This document shows, one piece after another, positions 1 through 5,187 of a stretch of 5,989 nt of DNA. The position numbers were made by a program, and so were the translations under genes. Below the pieces are notes generated by a model. The model was given only the letters and a program-made list of their open reading frames with translations, was not told the origin of the DNA and did not search any database. Within the stretch, counting starts at the first letter, position 1, and each line of letters begins with the position of its first letter. Source of the stretch: Syntrophaceae bacterium (GTDB taxonomy: Bacteria; Desulfobacterota; Syntrophia; Syntrophales; UBA2185); NCBI GenBank assembly GCA_003508565.1, contig DNUI01000062.1, positions 1 through 5,989 of the forward strand. Reading direction: 5' to 3'.

Positions 1-1317
1 CGCGAGCGGTGCATGTGCGCCGCGAATCGGATTGGCAAAACTGAGGGTTGCGGCGGCTACGAGTTGACACTACACCTGACCGGCAATTATCCGGCGTGGT
101 GGGAGGGCAGACGTTTTGACAGGGCAATACAGGCCTGGGCAGTAGGCACAACCGGACAGACAGTCCGCGACATCCTACAGGACAAGCTATTAGGCCCCGT
201 GCAGGCCATCGGTATTGGACTAATCCCCGGCGAGCTCATCGTCGGCGAACCCGCTAAAAAGGCAGGCAGTGTCAAGGATTCCATCGAGTCGGTCTGTGTC
301 CGGCATGTGTCCGGCGGCGTATCCCACCTGCAACTAAAAAGCTACGAGCAGGGGCGCAAGGCCTTCGAGGGCACCCATCAGGATGTCATCCTGCTCGACG
401 AGGAGCCGCCTCTGGACATCTACACAGAGTGCCTTACACGCACCATGTCCACTGTGCCGGGCGAGCCTTCCGGTTTAATTATGCTCACGTTTACGCCGCT
501 GGAAGGCATGAGCGAGACCGTCCTGCAATTTCTTCCGGGAGGCAGGCCGGACGACTCTGGAGCTCGATTCATCATCCAGGCCGGGTGGGATGATGTGCCC
601 CACCTGTCCGAGGCTGATAAAAAAGCCTTGCTGGAGTCCTATCCGTTGTATCAGCGCGACGCGCGAAGTAAAGGTATACCGATGCTCGGGTCTGGTGCAA
701 TATACCCCATCGCGGAGGAGGATATTACGATTGATGATTTTCGCCTGCCGGATTATTTCCCGCGGGCGTACGGAATGGACGTCGGCTGGAACTGGACAGC
801 GGCTGTCTGGGGAGCGTGGGATCAGGAACAGGACATCCTGTACCTGTGCGGGGAATATAAGCGCGGGCATGCCGAGCCGTCTGTGCACGTTGATGCAATC
901 AATGCGCGCGGAGACTGGATGGCTGGCGTCATCGATCCCGCAAGCAAGGGAGCTAATCAGCGAGACGGCAAGAGCTTACTGGATGAGTACCGGGCGTCGG
1001 GACTTGATCTGTATGAGGCTGATAACGCTGTAGAGGCCGGTATCTTTGCCTTATGGCAGCGGATGAGCACCGGGCGGTTAAAAGTATTCCGTTCGATGTC
1101 TGGATGGTTCCAGGAGTTCCGCATTTACCGGAGAGACGAAAAGGGTAAAATAGTTAAAGATAATGACCACTTACAAGACGCAAGCCGCTATTTATGCATG
1201 TCAGGTCGTGATGTCGCGCGGTACGTTCCTGCGCAGCAGATTAGGGACTTCCAACCGCCGGAAGAGGACAACTACGACCCGCTTGAAAGAAACAGAGAGC
1301 GACAAAGAGGAGGATGA
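1..1317 (+). CDS. terL: Phage terminase large subunit, N-terminus cut by window edge
   Basis: This is the motor that pumps DNA into the procapsid through the portal and cuts the concatemer. The frame is open from base 1 (R-E-R-C before the first ATG at 13), so the true start lies upstream; this family normally has some tens of residues before the ATPase P-loop. Counting from the ATG at 13, the Walker A motif is ANRIGKT (residues 4-10), Walker B is VILLDEE (125-131) and a motif III-like LTFTPLEG follows (158-165). A RuvC-like nuclease domain follows, with likely acidic residues in YGMDVGW (Asp256), GVIDPA (Asp308) and the NDHLQDASRY block (Asp385 and Asp389). Both activities therefore look intact. 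The gene ends in tandem TGATGA stops, and its last codons carry the GAGGAGG ribosome binding site (1307-1313) of the next gene. It is more G+C-rich than the genes that follow. The call is secure; the exact subfamily and packaging mode (pac or cos) cannot be read here. Confidence 0.95.
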   Translation, partial: RERCMCAANRIGKTEGCGGYELTLHLTGNYPAWWEGRRFDRAIQAWAVGTTGQTVRDILQDKLLGPVQAIGIGLIPGELIVGEPAKKAGSVKDSIESVCVRHVSGGVSHLQLKSYEQGRKAFEGTHQDVILLDEEPPLDIYTECLTRTMSTVPGEPSGLIMLTFTPLEGMSETVLQFLPGGRPDDSGARFIIQAGWDDVPHLSEADKKALLESYPLYQRDARSKGIPMLGSGAIYPIAEEDITIDDFRLPDYFPRAYGMDVGWNWTAAVWGAWDQEQDILYLCGEYKRGHAEPSVHVDAINARGDWMAGVIDPASKGANQRDGKSLLDEYRASGLDLYEADNAVEAGIFALWQRMSTGRLKVFRSMSGWFQEFRIYRRDEKGKIVKDNDHLQDASRYLCMSGRDVARYVPAQQIRDFQPPEEDNYDPLERNRERQRGG

Positions 1318-1323
1318 TGATAT

Positions 1324-1524
1324 ATGTTTTTAGGGAAACGGGACAGACAGGGGAGAAGGGATCCATTTCCCTTTTTTCCCAATGACAATCCGATGAAAAT
1401 TGACATAATGCAAAAGAGGAAAGAGGAAGATGAGCGTCGGCGGCAGAGGGGTTCGGGAGAAACGGACAGGGCGCTTAGAGTTTCGCTACCGGGGACACAG
1501 AAAAAAACATTGCTCGGAGAGTAG
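1324..1524 (+). CDS. Small charged protein with C-terminal KTLLGE motif, copy 1
   Basis: This is a 66-residue protein of unknown function. It starts MFLGK, has a Pro/Phe-rich part (DPFPFFPN, residues 13-20), then a strongly charged probable helix (KRKEEDERRRQRG, 31-43) and ends QKKTLLGE. GAGGAGG at 1307-1313, 10 bases before the ATG, supports the start. The next gene has the same layout: a short hydrophobic start, a charged Lys/Glu/Arg helix ending in QRG, and the identical six-residue tail KTLLGE. The two are probably paralogues. Small proteins with a KTLLG-like tail are, to my recollection, common between terminase and portal in phages, but I know no established role. Position suggests a head or head-tail part; that is inference. 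There is no membrane segment or signal peptide. Confidence 0.7.
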   Translation: MFLGKRDRQGRRDPFPFFPNDNPMKIDIMQKRKEEDERRRQRGSGETDRALRVSLPGTQKKTLLGE

Positions 1525-1539
1525 ATTTTCGGGCCGGGC

Positions 1540-1580
1540 TTTTTGGAGGAGGATAAGACATGGGATTTTTTGGAGGAGGA
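1540..1580 (+). repeat. 14-bp direct repeat spanning ribosome binding site and gene start
   Basis: TTTTTGGAGGAGGA occurs exactly at 1540-1553 and again at 1567-1580, offset by 27 bases. The first copy is the ribosome binding site of the gene starting at 1560. The second encodes the Phe-Gly-Gly-Gly part of its N-terminus. The offset keeps the reading frame, so the upstream copy would read LFGGG followed by a TAA stop at 1554-1556, just before the ATG. It may be a small tandem duplication of the gene start, or chance similarity between glycine codons and a Shine-Dalgarno sequence. Confidence 0.6.
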
Positions 1581-1769
1581 GGTTCACCACCACCGGTTGT
1601 ATATGCCCCGCCACCGCCGACAAGGAACGATGAAGAGATAAGAGCGGCTAAAGCTAAAGAGGAGGAACGATTACGTAAGCAGAGGGGGAGAAAGTCAACC
1701 TGGCTAACGGGTGGTGAAGGCGTTGGAGAAGATGCTCCGGTACAGAGAAAAACATTATTAGGTGAGTAG
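1560..1769 (+). CDS. Small Pro/Gly-rich protein with C-terminal KTLLGE motif, copy 2
   Basis: This 69-residue protein starts MGFFGGGG, has two proline runs (PPP at 10-12 and PPPP at 17-20), a charged probable helix (KAKEEERLRKQRG, 31-43), then GRKSTWLTGGEG (43-54) and the tail QRKTLLGE. GGAGGAGG at 1545-1552, 7 bases before the ATG, is a strong ribosome binding site. The RG-x-STxLTGG...KTLLG pattern is, as far as I recall, typical of small conserved proteins next to phage portals; their function is unknown to me. It shares its charged segment and tail with the preceding gene, so a local duplication is likely. The proline runs could slow translation in the absence of EF-P. The stop codon lies just before, or overlaps, the portal start, which implies translational coupling. 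Confidence 0.75.
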   Translation: MGFFGGGGSPPPVVYAPPPPTRNDEEIRAAKAKEEERLRKQRGRKSTWLTGGEGVGEDAPVQRKTLLGE

Positions 1770-1770
1770 A

Positions 1771-3531
1771 GTGGGTCAATTAAGCGAAGTTTGGAAAATG
1801 AAAGATACAGAGGCGGTTGATGAGATAACTAAACATCAAGGCTATCTGGAGACTATCAGGCGTGACTATGAACCTCTTTGGCAGGATGTCATTGACTATC
1901 TGGCATACGACCGTTATAATTTTCTGCAAAATAAGCAACGTGGGAAGAAGGCTAATATTAACGTGTTTGATGGTACCCCTATTGCAGCGTGGAACCTATT
2001 GGTAAACGGGATGCAAGGCAATACTGTAAGCCAGGCACAGAGATGGTTCACTCTTACGTTGCCTAACGTTATTACGTTTCCTCGCACGTCCCCGATGCGA
2101 CAATATAATGGCAGACTAGATGAGATACCAGAGGTTAAGATGTGGTTGGAGGCGAAGGAGGATGTTTTGTATTCTGGGTTCCAGCGATCCAATTTTTACA
2201 GCGAGATAAATACAGACATCAGGGATGCGTCCTCGATTGGCACAGCTACACTTTACGCCGAGGAAGACGTACCGGGCAGGAAGACTAACTTCATATCTGT
2301 TGACCCCGGACAGGTCTGGATAGCCGAGAATCGGTATGGAGTTATCGATACCGTGTTTAGGAAGTTCAAACTCACAGCCAGGGCAGCCGTACAGATGTTC
2401 GATAAAGAGTTGTTGTCGCAGACACTGCAGACGCAACTGGAAAAAAATCCCTACACGGAATACGAGTTCATTCATGCCTGTTTCCCTCGTAACGACCAGG
2501 AGATGTATTTTGATAATGGGGTTTTAAAACCTAAGATTGGAAAAAACAACAAGGCCTTTGTTTCGATTTACATTCAGGCTGGGAATAAAGAGCATGTTTT
2601 GAGAAAGGATGGATATGATCGGATGCCTTATTCCGTGTGGCGATGGCGAAAAACATCCGGGCCATATGGATGGTCGTGTGCAATGGATGCCATCATTGAT
2701 ATCATAAAACTTAATGTTATGAGCAAAACCATGCTTAACGCCGCACAACTGGCAGTCGAACCGCCATTAATGGTGCACAAGAAGTTTCAGGGCAAAGTCA
2801 GGATGAACCCTCGTGGTAAAAACTACTACGAAAAAGAAGACGAGAGGATATATCCGGTCAACCAAGGTGTAAATTTTGCCATTGCGGAAGACAGGGAAGA
2901 GAAAGTCCGCCAGATTATCAAAGACCATTTCAACGTTGACTTCTTTATGATGCTTTCAAAGGCGGCAATGGAAGGTCGGCAGTTGACCGTCCCGCAAGTA
3001 ATGGAAATGCAGGGTGAAAAGGCTTCTGTCATGATGCCTACTGTAGGGCAGATGATAGCTGAGCGATTACAACCAATTATAGACATAGTTGATTCTATCG
3101 AGACAGAAGCCGGAAGGATGCCTGATCCCCCTGAAATTTTGATGCCATTTGCCGGGCAGGGGATAGAAGTGGATTACATGGGGCCGTTGGCGATGGCACA
3201 GAAAAGGATTTTAAAAACTCAAGGAATATATCAGGGCATAGGAGCGCTTGATCCCATGTTAAAAATAGACCCGCAGGCAGCAGATTTGATTGATGTGGAT
3301 GAGACGACAAGAGAAATTCTTAAGGTTTCAGGTTGGCCGGCAAAAGCAATAAGAACAGCAGATCAGGTTCAGGCAATCAGAGAGCAGAGAGCGCAGGCGC
3401 AAGCTGAGGCACAGCAGATGGCCTTGGCAGAGATGGCAGCAAAGAATCTGCCAAACGTTTCAAAGGCAATTGAACCAGGCAGTCCGTTGGGTGCGCTGGG
3501 GCAAATTATTGGAGGTGGAGGTGAGGAATGA
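1771..3531 (+). CDS. Portal protein, T7-like head-to-tail connector type
   Basis: This protein forms the dodecameric ring at one capsid vertex through which DNA enters and to which the tail attaches. It matches the podovirus head-to-tail connecting family, Pfam PF12236 by my recollection. Residues counted from GTG 1771: YEPLWQDVIDYL (33-44); the VFDGTP...RWFTL block (65-95); SNFY...SIGTATLYAEED (140-166); GPYGWSCAMDAI (297-308); AVEPPLMV (328-335); the characteristic RQLTVPQVMEMQGEK (403-417); and IEVDYMGPLAMAQ (465-477). An Ala/Gln-rich probable coiled coil (about 531-559) and a glycine-rich end follow. About 586 residues is normal to slightly long. The start is uncertain. GTG 1762 overlaps the upstream stop but has no good ribosome binding site. 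GTG 1771 has AGGTGAG at 1760-1766. ATG 1798 has only a weak site. I chose 1771. The gene overlaps the next one by ATGA. Confidence 0.93.
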   Translation: MGQLSEVWKMKDTEAVDEITKHQGYLETIRRDYEPLWQDVIDYLAYDRYNFLQNKQRGKKANINVFDGTPIAAWNLLVNGMQGNTVSQAQRWFTLTLPNVITFPRTSPMRQYNGRLDEIPEVKMWLEAKEDVLYSGFQRSNFYSEINTDIRDASSIGTATLYAEEDVPGRKTNFISVDPGQVWIAENRYGVIDTVFRKFKLTARAAVQMFDKELLSQTLQTQLEKNPYTEYEFIHACFPRNDQEMYFDNGVLKPKIGKNNKAFVSIYIQAGNKEHVLRKDGYDRMPYSVWRWRKTSGPYGWSCAMDAIIDIIKLNVMSKTMLNAAQLAVEPPLMVHKKFQGKVRMNPRGKNYYEKEDERIYPVNQGVNFAIAEDREEKVRQIIKDHFNVDFFMMLSKAAMEGRQLTVPQVMEMQGEKASVMMPTVGQMIAERLQPIIDIVDSIETEAGRMPDPPEILMPFAGQGIEVDYMGPLAMAQKRILKTQGIYQGIGALDPMLKIDPQAADLIDVDETTREILKVSGWPAKAIRTADQVQAIREQRAQAQAEAQQMALAEMAAKNLPNVSKAIEPGSPLGALGQIIGGGGEE

Positions 3532-3875
3532 GAATATTAGAAGCATACCGGGAATTAAAACAAAAACTGTTGCCGGATGAAGAGCCGGTGGATACTATCT
3601 ACCAGGACTATTTCCTTTGTTTTTCTTCCGCGCCCGGTAAAAAGGTATTGTCGCATTTGCTTACAGACCTGCATTTTTTCGATGAGGCGTTAAGCGATCA
3701 GGAAGTAATTGAACAAAATATCGCCAGGAGAATACTTCATAATATTGGCGCGTTTCACGTGGAACAGATTGACAACATTACTGGAATGTTAATCAAGATA
3801 GCTGAGAATAACCAAAAAAAACAAGAGTTGAAGGTGGGAGGTAATAATGGGATCAATTATCAGACCAACTTCTAA
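3528..3875 (+). CDS. Bbp19-like small phage protein
   Basis: This is a 115-residue soluble protein directly after the portal. The central part has the pattern I associate with the Bbp19-like phage family (named for Bordetella phage BPP-1): an aromatic-rich stretch followed by a Ser-x-x-Gly-x-x-VL-x-x-L motif. Here that is DYFLCFSSAPGKKVLSHLL at residues 27-45. A helix with paired arginines (EQNIARRILHNIGAF, 62-76) then corresponds to the usual RR...L-x-x-I segment. Its role in the virion is not established to my knowledge; position implies a head or head-tail part, or an assembly factor. The ATG overlaps the portal stop (ATGA) and is preceded by GGAGGTGAGG (3517-3526), so it is probably coupled to portal translation. 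The last 29 bases overlap the next gene. The family call rests on pattern recognition only. Confidence 0.75.
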   Translation: MRILEAYRELKQKLLPDEEPVDTIYQDYFLCFSSAPGKKVLSHLLTDLHFFDEALSDQEVIEQNIARRILHNIGAFHVEQIDNITGMLIKIAENNQKKQELKVGGNNGINYQTNF

Positions 3876-4254
3876 TATTCCGTTAACTGCGCCAGCTATT
3901 CCCGGGATGTTAAAAGAATTAAAAGGCTGTTGTTTCAATCCTCCGGTCTGGCTGGGGAGAGGCAAGCTCTACTTAATCGTAGTGACTCCTAATCCTGCAT
4001 ATCAAACCATTGCTGGATTTTATGAAGTCCCGGATAAGGGTATTGTCACCTATATCAAGGATTTCAAACTTTTACAGGTGTCAATGTGGAACGAGGCCAT
4101 GAACAGGGCTTTTATATTCGAGGCCGTCGAAGGTGATCCGCCATTAGACTGGAAGCCGGAAAGCCAGTTTGACTACCGGAAATATCAGATTGACCAGATT
4201 GTGTTAAGGAGACAGAACGGTGGATGCAACGAGAACCATAGAAATAAAGTGTAG
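3847..4254 (+). CDS. Conserved-position phage protein of unknown function
   Basis: This is a 135-residue protein that I do not recognise. The start is supported by GGAGGT at 3837-3842, 4 bases before the ATG. It begins with a Pro-rich, uncharged segment (PTSNIPLTAPAIPGM, residues 7-21), then CCFNPPVW (28-35). Probable beta strands follow (KLYLIVVTP, 40-48; IAGFYEVP, 55-62; GIVTYIKDFKLLQVSMW, 65-81), then a more polar C-terminal part with many Tyr, Gln and Arg. The beta-rich make-up would fit a small structural or adaptor domain, but nothing fixes a function. There is no signal peptide or membrane segment. It overlaps the Bbp19-like gene by 29 bases and the zinc-ribbon gene by 35 bases, so its last codons double as the next gene's ribosome binding site and start. 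Its place between portal and scaffold suggests a capsid or assembly role. Confidence 0.8.
   Translation: MGSIIRPTSNIPLTAPAIPGMLKELKGCCFNPPVWLGRGKLYLIVVTPNPAYQTIAGFYEVPDKGIVTYIKDFKLLQVSMWNEAMNRAFIFEAVEGDPPLDWKPESQFDYRKYQIDQIVLRRQNGGCNENHRNKV
4206..4211 (+). promoter_or_regulatory. Ribosome binding site deciding the zinc-ribbon GTG start
   Basis: AAGGAG at 4206-4211 stands 8 bases before the GTG at 4220. It lies inside the preceding coding region and is the main support for a non-ATG start of the small zinc-ribbon gene. Confidence 0.65.
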
Positions 4255-4360
4255 CTGCGGAAATGTGATTGAGAAGAAAGTTCCTGTTAGCAAACAATAT
4301 GCGATTGCATGTGCCCGATGCGGGCGGATGCACAAAGAAAAGAAAGAAAAAGGAGGATAG
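4220..4360 (+). CDS. 46-residue zinc-ribbon protein, GTG start
   Basis: This small gene is easy to miss because it starts with GTG and overlaps the previous gene by 35 bases in another frame. The product has two cysteine knuckles, CSCG (residues 11-14) and CARCG (31-35), 17 residues apart. This is the layout of a small zinc ribbon. A basic tail follows (HKEKKEKGG, 38-46). The short strand-like segments beside each knuckle (TIEIKC; YAIAC) fit a rubredoxin/zinc-ribbon fold. AAGGAG at 4206-4211 gives a good ribosome binding site, and its own end contains the AGGAGG (4351-4356) of the scaffold gene, so it sits as a proper link in the operon. Function is unknown; zinc ribbons bind DNA, RNA or protein. 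Similar tiny Cys-rich proteins occur in phage head modules, but I cannot name one. The regular cysteine spacing argues against a chance ORF. Confidence 0.8.
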   Translation: MDATRTIEIKCSCGNVIEKKVPVSKQYAIACARCGRMHKEKKEKGG

Positions 4361-4362
4361 TT

Positions 4363-5109
4363 ATGAACCAAGATGATGGGACTGGTACAGGCAACCTGAA
4401 TCAAGGTAGTGAAGAGGGCGGAAATCTCGGATGGCGGGCACAATTACCGGATGACCTGAAAGCGAATGAAACCTTTACCCCGTTCAAGACCGTGGGCGAT
4501 TTAGCAAAAGCTCATATCGATACATCGGCGAAGGCAAAGGAACTTGAGGGGAAACTTGGCGAAAGTGTTCCGAAACTGAAGGATAACGCTACGGATGAAG
4601 AAAAAACGGCCTATTTTAAGGCCATAGGACGGCCGGACAAGGCTGAAGATTACACATTTGAAAAGTTGACACCTCCTGAAGGTGTGGAAATTGATCCCAA
4701 CATGGAGGGATGGTTCAGATCTATTGCCCATCAGGCTGGTTTGAATAAAACTCAGGCGGCAATGATTCACAAAGCTTATTCCGATGCTTATTTTACCGCA
4801 ATTGAATCAGCAGAGGGGCAGAAGAATAAAGCTTTTGAAAAAGACGTTGAAGATCTGAAAAAGGAATGGGGGCCCAAATTCGATGAGAATGCGGCTCTCG
4901 TGAAGAAGGCGACAGATAGGTTCATGACAGCCGAAGAAAAAAAGATCATGGACGAAAGCGGAAGAGGAAACGATCCTGTTTTAGTGAGAATGTTTCACCG
5001 AATCGGGCAGTCGATGGCGGATGACAAGTTTGTTATTGGTTCTAATACCGACAAAGGAAAGAATGTAAAAGGTATTCTTAGTTATCCGTCAATGGAAGGA
5101 CAAACATAA
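4363..5109 (+). CDS. Capsid scaffolding protein
   Basis: This 248-residue protein probably guides coat protein assembly into the procapsid and leaves before or during DNA packaging. The ATG at 4363 has AGGAGG at 4351-4356 with 6 bases between. The same frame is open to an upstream ATG at 4309, but that start would lie within the zinc-ribbon gene and has no comparable site. It is hydrophilic, highly charged and mostly helical. A disordered Gly/Asn/Gln-rich start (1-22) is followed by GWRAQLPDDLKANETF (23-38) and a KTVGDLAKAH helix (42-51). Next come ATDEEKTAYFKAIGRPDKAEDY (76-97), a common segment in phage scaffolds, GLNKTQAAMI (126-135) and KKEWGPKFDENAALVKKA (166-183). Its position immediately upstream of the coat gene is the classic scaffold position. 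The C-terminal GILSYPS (237-243) recurs in the short ORF downstream. No protease motif is visible. Confidence 0.88.
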   Translation: MNQDDGTGTGNLNQGSEEGGNLGWRAQLPDDLKANETFTPFKTVGDLAKAHIDTSAKAKELEGKLGESVPKLKDNATDEEKTAYFKAIGRPDKAEDYTFEKLTPPEGVEIDPNMEGWFRSIAHQAGLNKTQAAMIHKAYSDAYFTAIESAEGQKNKAFEKDVEDLKKEWGPKFDENAALVKKATDRFMTAEEKKIMDESGRGNDPVLVRMFHRIGQSMADDKFVIGSNTDKGKNVKGILSYPSMEGQT

Positions 5110-5117
5110 AGAAGGTT

Positions 5118-5154
5118 GGAGAAAACCATGAATTACGGTTACGGTGTTTTCTCT
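5118..5154 (+). promoter_or_regulatory. Alternative RNA hairpin covering the leader ribosome binding site
   Basis: GAGAAAAC (5119-5126) is perfectly complementary to GTTTTCTC (5146-5153), and a G-U pair (5118 with 5154) extends this to 9 bp. The 19-base loop holds the leader ATG (5128-5130). The 5' arm contains GGAG (5118-5121), the leader's ribosome binding site. The 3' arm is the same segment that forms the 5' arm of the hairpin over the coat gene's site, so the two structures exclude each other. The pairing is read directly from the sequence; formation in the cell is inferred. Confidence 0.5.
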
Positions 5155-5166
5155 TATCCTTCATAA
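5128..5166 (+). CDS. Possible 12-residue leader peptide before the coat gene
   Basis: A short ORF encodes MNYGYGVFSYPS and ends with TAA at 5164-5166. GGAG at 5118-5121 lies 6 bases before the ATG, a good spacing. The peptide is rich in Tyr, Gly and Ser and has no charged residue. Its end, GVFSYPS, matches GILSYPS near the scaffold C-terminus, and the ORF is in the same frame as the scaffold gene, following its stop by six codons. Its final codons form the 5' arm and part of the loop of the hairpin that hides the coat gene's ribosome binding site, so translating it should open that hairpin. It may therefore be a regulatory leader rather than a functional peptide. It is too short for coding statistics, and translation is unproven. 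Confidence 0.5.
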   Translation: MNYGYGVFSYPS

Positions 5167-5186
5167 GTAAGATAGGAGGTAAACAC
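5144..5186 (+). promoter_or_regulatory. RNA hairpin sequestering the coat gene ribosome binding site
   Basis: The 5' arm GTGTTTTCTCTTATC (5144-5158) pairs with the 3' arm GATAGGAGGTAAACAC (5171-5186). There are 13 Watson-Crick and 2 G-U pairs (5150 with 5179, 5154 with 5175), one bulged T (5180), and a 12-base loop (5159-5170). The whole AGGAGG of the coat gene (5174-5179) is inside the stem, and the coat ATG begins two bases after it. No T-run follows, so this is not an intrinsic terminator. The leader stop codon lies in the loop. A role as a translation gate is inferred. Confidence 0.7.
5174..5180 (+). promoter_or_regulatory. Coat gene ribosome binding site
   Basis: AGGAGGT lies 7 bases before the ATG at 5188, a near-perfect Shine-Dalgarno sequence, as expected for the most abundant virion protein. 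It is fully paired in the predicted hairpin at 5144-5186 except for the bulged T, so its strength may be available only when that structure is open. Confidence 0.9.
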
Positions 5187-5187
5187 A

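Noticed and set aside
475..888. 137-codon minus-strand ORF antisense to the terminase
   Set aside because: It lies wholly opposite the conserved nuclease and linker part of the terminase, has no recognisable motif, and every real gene here is on the + strand.
1400..1428. TTGACA at 1400-1405 as a promoter -35 box
   Set aside because: No TATAAT-like -10 box lies at 16-18 bases, and the site is inside a coding region. TTGACA at 3769-3774 fails on the same grounds.
1498..1556. Run of seven A (1501-1507) as a possible frameshift site in the first KTLLGE gene
   Set aside because: The zero-frame end gives the conserved KTLLGE tail. A -1 shift would end at TAA 1554 in a non-conserved stretch, and there is no obvious stimulatory structure.
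1430..1633. 67-codon + strand ORF bridging the two KTLLGE genes
   Set aside because: Its product is an Arg/Cys-rich out-of-frame reading of the two genes it crosses, both of which have better starts and a shared C-terminal motif.
2116..2475. 119-codon minus-strand ORF antisense to the portal
   Set aside because: It is a shadow of the portal's codon pattern with no family resemblance and no supporting ribosome binding site context.
4309..4362. Upstream in-frame ATG that would lengthen the scaffold by 18 residues
   Set aside because: It lies inside the zinc-ribbon gene without a good ribosome binding site, while ATG 4363 has AGGAGG at 6 bases.
5153..5167. Small hairpin CTTAT / ATAAG with a 5-base loop
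   Set aside because: It has only 5 bp and would compete with the much longer 15-bp stem using the same bases.
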